The notes below the pieces were generated by a model, which was given only the letters and a program-made list of their open reading frames with translations, did no database searches and was not told the DNA's origin. From Bacillota bacterium (GTDB lineage Bacteria; Bacillota; Clostridia; Lachnospirales; Lachnospiraceae): DNA of 25,351 nt. The position numbers and the translations under genes are program-made. The stretch covers positions 1-25,351 of the forward strand of contig JAGFXQ010000007.1 of NCBI GenBank assembly GCA_017861355.1, read 5' to 3'. Shown in pieces: positions 15,267 to 23,170 of the stretch (position 1 is the stretch's first letter; every line of letters begins with the position of its first letter).

Positions 15267-16148
15267 ATGGATCAGGCAGAGAAGTTAAGAAAAATGGTAA
15301 AAGAGCAGTCTGCCCCCAGACGCATGGCAAGAGTTATCACGGTAACAAGTGGTAAGGGAGGCGTGGGCAAATCAAGCATTTCGGTAAATTTGGCGATTGC
15401 TCTGAGTAGGTTAGGGAACCGCGTTATCGTATTGGATGCGGATTTTGGATTGGCGAATGTTGAAGTTATGTTAGGAATCAGACCGCAATATAACCTGGCT
15501 GATTTGATGTTTCGTGGTAAATCTTTAAACGATATTATTACAGAAGGCCCGGAAAATATCGGTTTTATCTCCGGAGGATCCGGTATACAGGAACTAACAA
15601 ATCTGTCAAAGGATCAAATTGTATATTTAATACAAAAACTGGTGGAATTGGATGAACGCGCCGATATAATAATTATCGATACCGGAGCAGGAATTGCAGA
15701 TTCTGTTCTGGAATTTGTTGCTGCGAGTACGGAGGTACTTTTAATCGCTACCCCTGAGCCGACCTCAATTACCGATGCGTATGCCTTGCTTAAGACACTG
15801 AACAGGAAAACTGACGTGTCACTTCAGGACACGGTAATTAAGATGGTAGCAAACCGAATCGATAATCATGAGGATGGTAAGGAGTTATATGATAAGCTTA
15901 GCTTAGTCGTCAACAAATTTCTTAATCTGAAGCTGGAATATCTGGGAGCGCTTCCTCAGGACAGCAGTGTATCAAAGGCTGTAATGAGACAGAAGCCTGC
16001 CATTGCTTTATATCCGAACTCACAATTCTCATTGACCCTTACTTCTTTCGCAGATATTCTATGTGAGAATGAGACAAGCAATATGCATCAAAAAAAAGGA
16101 ATAGCTCAATTATTTACTAATTTACTTCGTTCACGTATTAAAAAGTAA
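15267..16148 (+). CDS. flhG: FlhG (YlxH), MinD-like ATPase
   Basis: FlhG is a MinD/ParA-type ATPase that limits flagellar number and stimulates FlhF GTPase. The 293-residue protein has a short N-terminal region with a possible FlhF-activating helix (KLRKMVKEQSAPRRMARVIT), then the deviant Walker A SGKGGVGKSS (Lys30 and Lys35), the switch DADFGLANVEVMLG and the Walker B area ADIIIIDTGAGIAD. The C-terminus holds a MinD-like membrane-binding helix candidate rich in Leu/Arg (QLFTNLLRSRIKK). GGGGG lies just before the ATG. It starts one base after flhF ends. The downstream gap carries the second repeat copy. Confidence 0.95.
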   Translation: MDQAEKLRKMVKEQSAPRRMARVITVTSGKGGVGKSSISVNLAIALSRLGNRVIVLDADFGLANVEVMLGIRPQYNLADLMFRGKSLNDIITEGPENIGFISGGSGIQELTNLSKDQIVYLIQKLVELDERADIIIIDTGAGIADSVLEFVAASTEVLLIATPEPTSITDAYALLKTLNRKTDVSLQDTVIKMVANRIDNHEDGKELYDKLSLVVNKFLNLKLEYLGALPQDSSVSKAVMRQKPAIALYPNSQFSLTLTSFADILCENETSNMHQKKGIAQLFTNLLRSRIKK

Positions 16149-16150
16149 TA

Positions 16151-16178
16151 GTGTAAAAATCAAAATCAATTTTTATAC
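16151..16178 (+). promoter_or_regulatory. AT-rich hairpin after flhG
   Basis: GTGTAAAAAT (16151-16160) can pair with ATTTTTATAC (16169-16178) around an eight-base loop, with one G-T pair. It begins two bases after the flhG stop and is followed at once by the palindromic repeat. The stem is almost all A-T, and no T-run follows the second arm, so a terminator is doubtful. Confidence 0.35.
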
Positions 16179-16182
16179 CACA

Positions 16183-16226
16183 TAGTTTGTGCCTGCGTCT
16201 TCCTCGGCACAAACTAACGCAAAGAG
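16183..16226 (+). repeat. palindromic intergenic repeat, copy 2 (flhG-PilZ gap)
   Basis: TAGTTTGTGCC (16183-16193) and GGCACAAACTA (16206-16216) form a perfect 11-bp stem with a 12-base loop. The arm-plus-loop start TTTGTGCCTGCG and the 3' part GGCACAAACTAAC, followed by one varying base and CAAAGA, match copy 1 in the cheY-fliO gap. The loop is shorter here (12 against 29 bases). An open frame runs through it into the PilZ gene but the real PilZ start is downstream at 16282. Confidence 0.75.
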
Positions 16227-16281
16227 TTGGTTTGTTAAGTTAGAATTACAAACAAGGGTATATGAAACTGGGGGTGGAATC

Positions 16282-17043
16282 ATGCTTCGCGAAGTATTAT
16301 CTTTAGGGGATAAGATAGATGTTAAACCGCTTGGTCGAGGCGGCAAACCGGTTCTTGGTGCAAGGATACTTGTAAGCCAATTGGTTGATTTTGTAGACGC
16401 GGATGTATTGAATATTGCTGCACCAATTGTGTTGGGTAGAACCATCCCTCTTCCGGTTGGCGAGAATTTCAGCCTTTGTTTTTATACTGACAAAGGTTTA
16501 TATCAGTGTAACAGTATGGTGCTGAACAATCTTAAAGATAATAAGACAATAATAACGACGGTTCGGATTGTTACAAATCTGGAGAAGTTTCAGAGAAGAC
16601 AATATTTCCGATTAGAATGTATTCATGATATTGAATACAGACCGATTACTATAGAAGAAGAATTACTCGAAAGAAGACTTAGTTCCGAGCAATTTGCAAA
16701 GCCAGAAGAGCAGGCAGAAACAAAGCGAAAATTAGCCCAGTTAAATCGGGCATGGATCTCAGCTTCGGTTACTGATCTGAGTGGAGGAGGAGCAAAATTT
16801 AATTCAGAGCGGCTTCATAATTCCGGTGACAAGCTTCGAATCAAACTTGACTTCGAATCCGGTGGTGAACTAAAAAAACTTGTACTTTCGGCTAATGTTA
16901 TCTCTTCAAACCGAATTTTGACCAGAACCGGAATTTATGAGCACAGAGTTGAATTTATTGATATTATGCAGCGTGACCGAGAAACTCTGATTAGGTACAT
17001 ATTCGAACAGGAACGGAAACGCAGAAGAAATGATAAGAGCTAA
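16282..17043 (+). CDS. PilZ-domain protein (YcgR/MotI-like), probable cyclic-di-GMP receptor
   Basis: The 253-residue protein has an N-terminal YcgR/PilZN-type domain (about 1-100) and a PilZ domain. The cyclic-di-GMP motif RxxxR is Arg106-Gln-Tyr-Phe-Arg110 (within QRRQYFRLEC), and the second motif is DLSGGG at 165-170. Such proteins act on the stator or rotor to slow the motor when cyclic-di-GMP rises; that role here is inferred. Between the two motifs there is an extra charged, probably helical stretch (about 121-160). GGGGGTGG just before ATG 16282 supports this start; the longer frame from 16189 begins in the repeat. It sits between flhG and cheB, absent from the Bacillus order. Confidence 0.9.
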   Translation: MLREVLSLGDKIDVKPLGRGGKPVLGARILVSQLVDFVDADVLNIAAPIVLGRTIPLPVGENFSLCFYTDKGLYQCNSMVLNNLKDNKTIITTVRIVTNLEKFQRRQYFRLECIHDIEYRPITIEEELLERRLSSEQFAKPEEQAETKRKLAQLNRAWISASVTDLSGGGAKFNSERLHNSGDKLRIKLDFESGGELKKLVLSANVISSNRILTRTGIYEHRVEFIDIMQRDRETLIRYIFEQERKRRRNDKS

Positions 17044-17139
17044 GAATACTGCAGGATTAGATCACATGTGTATTTTAGTACCCGGTATTGTGTTGAATTG
17101 GGTTACTTTTTACACCATTACGGAGGTATGTATCATATA

Positions 17140-18249
17140 ATGAAGAAAAATATTTTAATAATAGATGACTCTGCACTTATGAGAAGGGTACTCTCTGATA
17201 TAATTAATTCAGATGAGCGGTACCAGGCAACCGAGGTTGCGGTAAACGGTTTAGAAGGCTTAGAACTTTTGCAGAGCAGAGGCAAGGATTTTGATGCTGT
17301 ATTGTTAGACATTAATATGCCTAAGATGAACGGATTGGAATTACTCGAAGCCTTAAAGCAAAAAGGAATCAAAGCAACCGTTATTATCGTAAGTACCATT
17401 GCAAAAAAAGAAGCACGAGAGACAATTCGTGCTTTAGAGCTTGGAGCCTTTGATTTTGTAACTAAGCCGGAAAGCTTCATCGAAGTTAAAAGCAATATTT
17501 TCTCGGATCGATTGTTGGAATGTCTTACAACTGCGACTAAGGCGGCGTCTTCTACTGTAAAATCAACCGCAATCAAAGAAGAAAAATTACTGAAACAAGT
17601 TAAGACAGAAGTTCAAGCTGTTAAAGATGCCGGACATAAGAAAGCATCCGGTATGGTACCTCAGGGAGCAAATAAGCTTATTGCACTTGCCTGCTCTACC
17701 GGAGGACCGAAGGCTCTTCACAGTGTCATCCCTAATCTGCCGGAGAATCTGGATGCCGGTATGCTGATTGTTCAGCATATGCCCGGTGGCTTCACGAAAT
17801 CCTTAGCAGACCGTCTGAATGAATTAAGTCCTCTGACAGTGAAAGAGGCGGAGGATGGGGATATCTTAAGAAAGGGAACTGTGTATATTGCGAAAGGCGG
17901 ATACCAGATGAGGTTAAAGAAGCAAGACAATCAAACCTATCGTATCTCGATTTCACAGGAACCGGCAAGACACGGATTATTACCTTGTGCGGATATTATG
18001 TATGAATCGTTGGTGGATACGGATTTTAGTCAAATCACCTGCGTAGTTCTCACAGGAATGGGCGGTGACGGAACCGTCGGTATATCTCAATTGAATAAGA
18101 GACAAAATATTTATGTAATCGCACAGAACGAAGAGTCGAGTATTGTATATGGAATGCCTAAGGTTATTAAGGATGCCGGACTCGTAGATGAAGTAGTTGC
18201 ATTAAACGAAGTATCGAATGCCATTATAAAGAATGTGGGGGTGTGTTAA
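17140..18249 (+). CDS. cheB: CheB, receptor methylesterase/deamidase
   Basis: CheB removes methyl groups from chemoreceptors and is switched on by CheA phosphorylation. Residues 1-120 are a receiver domain with Asp9/Asp10 and phospho-acceptor Asp57 (AVLLDINMPKMNG). A variable linker (about 125-170) precedes the esterase domain, whose catalytic triad is visible: Ser186 in ACSTGGPKAL, His213 in VQHMPGGFT and Asp310 in TGMGGDG. Start: ATG 17140 (369 residues, MKKNILIIDD); GGAGG at 17122-17126 is 13 bases away, slightly long, but ATG 17128 in the same frame is only one base from it. The stop directly abuts the cheA ATG. No cheR lies in the window. Confidence 0.95.
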   Translation: MKKNILIIDDSALMRRVLSDIINSDERYQATEVAVNGLEGLELLQSRGKDFDAVLLDINMPKMNGLELLEALKQKGIKATVIIVSTIAKKEARETIRALELGAFDFVTKPESFIEVKSNIFSDRLLECLTTATKAASSTVKSTAIKEEKLLKQVKTEVQAVKDAGHKKASGMVPQGANKLIALACSTGGPKALHSVIPNLPENLDAGMLIVQHMPGGFTKSLADRLNELSPLTVKEAEDGDILRKGTVYIAKGGYQMRLKKQDNQTYRISISQEPARHGLLPCADIMYESLVDTDFSQITCVVLTGMGGDGTVGISQLNKRQNIYVIAQNEESSIVYGMPKVIKDAGLVDEVVALNEVSNAIIKNVGVC

Positions 18250-20337
18250 ATGGACGTAAGTCAATACCTAGAGATATTTATTGAAGAAACAAAAGAACAT
18301 TTGCAGAGCTTAAATCAGCATTTATTGATTCTGGAACGTGAACCCGAAAATGAAAATACCATCAATGAAATTTTCCGAGCTGCCCATTCCCTGAAGGGTA
18401 TGGCCGGAACGATGGGCTATAAGAGAATGCAGAGATTAACCCATGATATGGAGAATGTGTTCTCCGAGATCAGAAACGGTAAGATGAAGGCTTCCTCATC
18501 GTTGGTGGATGTTTTATTCAAGGGTTTGGATGCACTTGAGAATTATCTGAGTAATATTCAATCGGAAGCAAATGAAGGCGAAGATGATAATGAGGAAATT
18601 ATCAATGCTTTGAATAATATTCTTAACGAAGGACTGGGACAGGCTCCGACTCCTAAGGCAGCTGAGACAGCAAAGGAAGTGATTACACCCACAGCACAGG
18701 CGGTTGTGGATGATAAGCTGAAATATCTGAATGTTAAGATAGAAGAGCATGAGAAGAAGGCAATGGTAAAGGCCGGAATGCTCGGCCTTAACGTAATCGG
18801 TGTTACTGTATACATTCATGAATACTGTGTACTGAAGGGTGCTAGAGCATTCATGGTTAATCGTACCTTGGAAGAATTTGGTGAGATTATCAAACTCAAT
18901 CCGAGTGCGCAGGATTTGGAAGATGAGAAATATGATTATGATTATTCTGCATTCATTATTACTAAGGAGAGTCCCGAGAAGCTGATTAAAGTTGCTTCCA
19001 ATGTATCCGAAGTAAAGGAAGTTGTTGCAGGATTTATTCAATTACCAAGTGCAGAAGTAGAAAGCTATACTGCTATCTTGAAGCAGGATGAGGCAGCATC
19101 GGCTCAGCCTCAGTCCGCAAAAGAAGCTAATTCTCTGAAAGCAGGTAATGCACCTGCAGCAAAGCAAGCAGCGAAGCCGGTAGCAAACCGCTCGGTTCGT
19201 GTTGATATTGATAAGCTGGATGTACTTATGAATCTGGTAAGTGAGCTTATTATTGCGAAGAATGGTCTTATTTCGATCAGCAGTGAAAAAGAAATCATGA
19301 CAGATAATAACTTCCATGAGCAGATCGAATACTTAGAGAGAGTAACTACAAATCTTCATGAATCTGTTATGAAAACAAGAATGGTTCCGATTGAGAGTGT
19401 TGTTAATCGTTTTCCCAGAATGATCCGTGATCTTTCTAAGAAGCTTGAGAAGGAAATGGAATTATATATGACCGGTGAAGAAACAGAGCTTGACCGAACT
19501 GTAATAGATGAGATTGGTGATCCTTTGATGCATTTACTTCGTAATGCTGCTGATCATGGCTTAGAGAGTAATGCCGACAGAGAAAAAGCCGGTAAGAATT
19601 CCACCGGTTCAATTTATCTCGATGCATATCAGGATGGTAATAATGTAGTAATCGAAGTAAGAGATGATGGCGCTGGTATCAATACAGAGAAGATTAAGAG
19701 AAAAGCGATCGAAAAGGGAAGCATCACAGAAGAACAGGCACAGAGAATGACAGAAAAGGATATCATTGATATCTTATTCCAGCCTAGCTTCTCCACTGCG
19801 GAGCAGATAACTGACGTTTCCGGTCGTGGTGTTGGTCTTGATGTTGTTAAGACTAAGATTGAAGCTCTTGGTGGTGAGATCGAGGCAAAAACAAAGCTTG
19901 GCGAGGGTTCAAATTTCATTATCCGCCTGCCTTTAACACTAGCTATTATCCAATCACTTATGGTTATCATCGGTGATGAGAAATACGCATTGCCTCTTGG
20001 AAGTATTCAGACTATAGAGGATATTCCGGTTACTGATATTAAGACGATTCAGGGTAAAGAAGTCATTAACTTAAGAGGAACTGTAGTACCTATTATCCGC
20101 TTAGGTAATCTCCTTCATTGTAAAAATCGCGAGGTAGCTCCTGAGGAGTTATTAGTGGTTATAGTAAAGAAGGGTGAGAGACTTGCCGGAATGGTAGTGG
20201 ATGAATTAATCGGACAACAAGAAATAGTAATCAAGTCAATTGGTAAGTATATCAAGAGCCATAAGATTATCAGTGGTGCTACAATCCTTGGTAATGGTGA
20301 GGTAGCTTTAATTCTTGATGTCAATTCTTTAGTATAG
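18250..20337 (+). CDS. cheA: CheA, chemotaxis histidine kinase
   Basis: CheA phosphorylates itself and passes phosphate to CheY and CheB. The 695 residues run: HPt domain with phospho-acceptor His46 (FRAAHSLKGMAGTMGY); a P2 response-regulator-binding domain (about 155-260); a Pro/Ala/Lys-rich linker; the P3 dimerisation helices from about 313 (VRVDIDKLDVLMNLVSELII); the ATPase with N box DEIGDPLMHLLRNAADHGLE (from 420), G1 DDGAGI (472) and G2 GRGVGLDVV (525); and a C-terminal CheW-like domain (about 555-695). All kinase boxes are intact. The ATG follows the cheB TAA without a gap, with GGGGGTG inside the end of cheB as its binding site. Confidence 0.97.
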   Translation: MDVSQYLEIFIEETKEHLQSLNQHLLILEREPENENTINEIFRAAHSLKGMAGTMGYKRMQRLTHDMENVFSEIRNGKMKASSSLVDVLFKGLDALENYLSNIQSEANEGEDDNEEIINALNNILNEGLGQAPTPKAAETAKEVITPTAQAVVDDKLKYLNVKIEEHEKKAMVKAGMLGLNVIGVTVYIHEYCVLKGARAFMVNRTLEEFGEIIKLNPSAQDLEDEKYDYDYSAFIITKESPEKLIKVASNVSEVKEVVAGFIQLPSAEVESYTAILKQDEAASAQPQSAKEANSLKAGNAPAAKQAAKPVANRSVRVDIDKLDVLMNLVSELIIAKNGLISISSEKEIMTDNNFHEQIEYLERVTTNLHESVMKTRMVPIESVVNRFPRMIRDLSKKLEKEMELYMTGEETELDRTVIDEIGDPLMHLLRNAADHGLESNADREKAGKNSTGSIYLDAYQDGNNVVIEVRDDGAGINTEKIKRKAIEKGSITEEQAQRMTEKDIIDILFQPSFSTAEQITDVSGRGVGLDVVKTKIEALGGEIEAKTKLGEGSNFIIRLPLTLAIIQSLMVIIGDEKYALPLGSIQTIEDIPVTDIKTIQGKEVINLRGTVVPIIRLGNLLHCKNREVAPEELLVVIVKKGERLAGMVVDELIGQQEIVIKSIGKYIKSHKIISGATILGNGEVALILDVNSLV

Positions 20338-20350
20338 GGGGTGCGTAGAT

Positions 20351-20791
20351 ATGGCAGAAACAAAGCAATTTATTATAGCATATCTTAATAAAGGTCAGTT
20401 TGGTATTGATATCAAATACATAGATAACATCATCGTAATGCAGAGCATTACCAGAATTCCAAAGTCTCAGTCATTCTTTAAGGGTGTTATCAATTTAAGA
20501 GGTGAAATTGTTCCGGTACTGAGTCTTCGCAACAAATTAGGAATGGACGAAGCAGCCCATACTTCAAAATCAAGAATTATCATTGTGCGTCCCGAAAGCG
20601 GAGCAGCACCGGTAGGACTGATCGTGGATGAAGTGAGAGAAGTTGTCACTCTGGAGCAGGATTCTATTGAAAAAATGACCTATGATGATAAGGATGAGAA
20701 AGCAAATTATAGCATCGGTATTGGTAAATACGGCAATGAACTGATTAATCTTCTGAGTGTTCCCTCGATCATAATCGAAAAAGAACAATAG
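20351..20791 (+). CDS. cheW: CheW, receptor-kinase adaptor
   Basis: CheW links CheA to chemoreceptors in the signalling array. The 146-residue protein is a single CheW domain of normal length. Family features are FIIAYLNKGQFGIDIKYI near the start, ITRIPKSQSFFKGVINLRGE, IVPVLSLRNKLG, PVGLIVDEVREVV and the C-terminal INLLSVPSII. A GGGGGTG site overlaps the end of cheA, 13 bases upstream. The order cheB-cheA-cheW-cheC-cheD is exactly the Bacillus one. Confidence 0.96.
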   Translation: MAETKQFIIAYLNKGQFGIDIKYIDNIIVMQSITRIPKSQSFFKGVINLRGEIVPVLSLRNKLGMDEAAHTSKSRIIIVRPESGAAPVGLIVDEVREVVTLEQDSIEKMTYDDKDEKANYSIGIGKYGNELINLLSVPSIIIEKEQ

Positions 20792-20862
20792 ATTTCTACA
20801 ATAGTCATAGATAGTTGGGTATGTGGATTAATGAAAATAATTTTTAGTGAGGTGCAGAGACA

Positions 20863-21480
20863 GTGTCCCAGTTAGATTTGAATCAACTTGATAATATGCA
20901 ATATGATGTTCTAAGAGAGATTGGTAACATTGGTGCAGGGAATGCTACAACTGCGCTATCCCAAATGATAAATTCAAAAATCGATATGAAGGTACCCAAG
21001 GTTGATTTACTGGAGTTTAAGGAACTGTCCGACATCGTTGGCGGTGCTGAGAACTTAGTAGTCGGAATTTTGTTTACCCTGGAAGGGCAGATTGAGGGAA
21101 TGATGATGTTTATGATGGACATGGCTGCCGCGAGACATCTGGTCAATTCCTTAATGTGTGATGGAAACAATACTTCATTGGAATTTAGTGAAATGGAACT
21201 ATCCGCTTTAAACGAAATAGGTAATATCATTGCCGGTGCTTATCTGTCCTCCCTGTCAACTTTAACAAGTATTCTGATTACAGCTAGTGTTCCATATATG
21301 GCAATTGATATGGCGGGAGCAATCTTAAGTGTGCCCGCAATTGAGTTTGGCAAAATTGGAGATAAAGCATTACTTATTGAAACTGAATTTGTTGATGATG
21401 ATAAAGCGGTGAATGGATATTTTATCTTAATACCGACTGTAGATTCATATGGAGCAATTCTTACTTCGTTAGGATTATAG
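20863..21480 (+). CDS. cheC: CheC, CheY-P phosphatase
   Basis: CheC dephosphorylates CheY-P and is regulated by CheD. The 205-residue protein carries both phosphatase motifs: REIGNIGAGNATTALSQM (Glu19/Asn22) and NEIGNIIAGAYLSSLSTL (Glu118/Asn121). It therefore resembles classical two-site CheC more than CheX. It starts with GTG at 20863; GAGGTG lies eight bases upstream. Together with FliY there are two CheY-P phosphatases in this operon and no CheZ, as in Bacillus. The 71-base gap before it shows no clear structure. Confidence 0.95.
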   Translation: MSQLDLNQLDNMQYDVLREIGNIGAGNATTALSQMINSKIDMKVPKVDLLEFKELSDIVGGAENLVVGILFTLEGQIEGMMMFMMDMAAARHLVNSLMCDGNNTSLEFSEMELSALNEIGNIIAGAYLSSLSTLTSILITASVPYMAIDMAGAILSVPAIEFGKIGDKALLIETEFVDDDKAVNGYFILIPTVDSYGAILTSLGL

Positions 21481-21489
21481 GGTGAGTAC

Positions 21490-21975
21490 ATGAACGAAAT
21501 GATAAAAGTAGGGATGGCAGATTTAAACGTATGTGTCTCACCAAATGCTATAACGACATTGGGTTTGGGATCCTGCGTTGGAATTATACTATATGATCCG
21601 ATACGAAGAATCGCCGGTATGGTTCACGTAATGCTGCCAGACAGTACAAAAATACTTAATAATGATAATAAAGCAAAATTTGCAGATACCGGTATTGATT
21701 TATTGATCAAGCGGATGATGGAAATTGGTGCCGACCGTAGGGTGCTGATCGCAAAAATAGCCGGTGGTGCTCAGATGTTCGCCTTTGGTAACAATAGCGA
21801 TATGATGAGAATTGGTGAACGTAATGTTGAGGCCACGAAGATCAAGCTTGCACAGCTCGGTATCAGCATTAAAGCGGAGGACACCGGAGCAAATTATGGA
21901 AGAACCATCGAATTCTATCCCGAGAATGGTTCTCTACTGATTAAATCAGTAGGTAAAGAACGCAAAATTTTATAA
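21490..21975 (+). CDS. cheD: CheD, receptor glutamine deamidase
   Basis: CheD deamidates receptor glutamines and binds CheC. The 161-residue protein has the catalytic Cys29 in TTLGLGSCVGI and His46 in AGMVHVMLPDS, with Thr23 in the expected third position. Later conserved parts are AKIAGGAQMF, RNVEATKIKLAQLGI and the C-terminal EDTGANYGRTIEFYPENG. The active residues are intact. It starts nine bases after cheC ends with GGTGAG upstream, consistent with balanced synthesis of the two interacting proteins. Confidence 0.96.
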   Translation: MNEMIKVGMADLNVCVSPNAITTLGLGSCVGIILYDPIRRIAGMVHVMLPDSTKILNNDNKAKFADTGIDLLIKRMMEIGADRRVLIAKIAGGAQMFAFGNNSDMMRIGERNVEATKIKLAQLGISIKAEDTGANYGRTIEFYPENGSLLIKSVGKERKIL

Positions 21976-21994
21976 AAGAATAGTTGGTGATCTG

Positions 21995-22270
21995 ATGCGG
22001 GAGAGGTATATACCGGCAATCGTTATGCTGTTAGCCGGAGCAATAACCAGCATAATAAATATTATAAATAAAGTTAAAGTCAATGATGGCTTGCAAAGAT
22101 TACTCCTTGTACTGGTTATTTTTTATTTTGTTGGATTAATCATAAAAGCAATTATCGTAAGAACAGTGGTCAATGCGCCAAAGAAGGGTGACGAAATACT
22201 AGAAGAAGAGGCAGAAGGTACCCAAGAGGAAGAGCCGGGGGAAGCAGGGCCAGGCGCTAAGATAAAATAG
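21995..22270 (+). CDS. small membrane protein of unknown function between cheD and sigD
   Basis: I do not recognise this 91-residue protein as a named family. Two hydrophobic segments are seen: about 5-24 (YIPAIVMLLAGAITSIINII) and 35-55 (LQRLLLVLVIFYFVGLIIKA). Between them is a short basic loop. The C-terminal third is a very acidic, Glu-rich tail (EILEEEAEG onward) ending in Lys, likely cytosolic. GGTGA (21986-21990) lies just ahead of the ATG. It is read with the operon, 19 bases after cheD and 38 before sigD, so co-expression is likely. The Bacillus operon has no gene here. A flagellar role is possible only by association. Confidence 0.75.
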   Translation: MRERYIPAIVMLLAGAITSIINIINKVKVNDGLQRLLLVLVIFYFVGLIIKAIIVRTVVNAPKKGDEILEEEAEGTQEEEPGEAGPGAKIK

Positions 22271-22308
22271 TTTCTGCATAAAACAACATAAAAGTTTTTG
22301 GAGGTACT

Positions 22309-23076
22309 ATGAACGCTGAAGGTAAACAAAAGCTTTGGGAAGATTATTCTAAGAAAAAGACCCCCGAGCTTCAGGAGAAAATAATAATTGAATATGCAGG
22401 CTTAGTGAAGCTGGTAGCAGGTCGCCTTAGTATGTATCTCGGATACAATGTAGAATATGACGATTTGGTTGGATATGGTACCTTTGGATTGATTGATGCA
22501 GTTGACAAATTCGATTATTCCAAGGGTGTTAAGTTTGAGACTTATGCTTCGCTTCGAATCCGGGGCGCGATTCTGGATCAGATCCGTAAGATGGATTGGA
22601 TTCCCAGGAGTATAAGACAGAAACAAAGAAAAATTGATTTGGCTTATCAAAGCCTGGAACAAAAACATGGCAGGATTGTCAGTGATGAAGAAGTTGCTAT
22701 GGAATTAGAGATATCCGTAGATGAATTGGAAACATGGCAGAATCAGACTAAGGTGACGAATATCGTTTCCTTGGATGAGTTCATGGAGCAGGGTGCGGAA
22801 ACAAAGGTGGAGCAGAGCCTGACGGCAGATTTTGATCAGCCAGATAAGATTTTGGAGAAACAAGAGCTGAAGGATGTTTTAGTAAAAACCCTTGAGACAT
22901 TAACGGAGAAAGAAAAGAAGGTTATTGTGCTCTATTATTATGAAGAATTAACTTTAAAGGAAATAAGTAGAATTCTTGAGGTGACAGAATCACGTATTTC
23001 CCAATTACATACAAAAGCATTGCAGAAGATGAAAGTTCGGCTAGGAAGTAATCTTGAACTATTCACCATGAACTAG
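22309..23076 (+). CDS. sigD: FliA/SigD, flagellar sigma factor (sigma-28)
   Basis: This sigma factor directs RNA polymerase to late flagellar and chemotaxis promoters. The 255 residues hold region 2 (EYAGLVKLVAGRLSMYLGYN, YDDLVGYGTFGLIDAVDKFD, FETYASLRIRGAILDQIRKM, DWIPRSIRQKQRKI), region 3 (about 100-155) and region 4 with the -35 reading helix (LTLKEISRILEVTESRISQL). GGAGG lies five bases before ATG 22309. Location after the che genes matches Bacillus sigD. Its anti-sigma partner FlgM is not in the window. I saw no convincing sigma-28 promoter in the intergenic DNA here, as expected if this operon lies upstream of it. Confidence 0.96.
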   Translation: MNAEGKQKLWEDYSKKKTPELQEKIIIEYAGLVKLVAGRLSMYLGYNVEYDDLVGYGTFGLIDAVDKFDYSKGVKFETYASLRIRGAILDQIRKMDWIPRSIRQKQRKIDLAYQSLEQKHGRIVSDEEVAMELEISVDELETWQNQTKVTNIVSLDEFMEQGAETKVEQSLTADFDQPDKILEKQELKDVLVKTLETLTEKEKKVIVLYYYEELTLKEISRILEVTESRISQLHTKALQKMKVRLGSNLELFTMN

Positions 23077-23133
23077 TAGAGTGAGATAGTATCTGCTTAA
23101 ACGGTAACAGACGGATAAACATCATTTTTTGAT

Positions 23134-23151
23134 TTTCCTTGGGGAAGGAAA
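23134..23151 (+). promoter_or_regulatory. hairpin just before the fapA ribosome binding site
   Basis: TTTCCTT (23134-23140) and AAGGAAA (23145-23151) form a perfect 7-bp stem with a GGGG loop, seven bases before the AGGAGGAG of the next gene. There is no T-run. It may influence translation or mRNA stability between sigD and the FapA-like gene. Confidence 0.35.
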
Positions 23152-23170
23152 GAACTTTAGGAGGAGAAGT

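Noticed and set aside
16189..16281. N-terminal extension of the PilZ protein by 31 residues
   Set aside because: The frame starts inside the palindromic repeat; the clear GGGGGTGG site serves ATG 16282.
23098..23118. Possible sigma-28 promoter (TAAA followed by CGGATAA) before the FapA-like gene
   Set aside because: The spacing is only about 8-10 bases, not the roughly 15 required, and the -10 match is poor.
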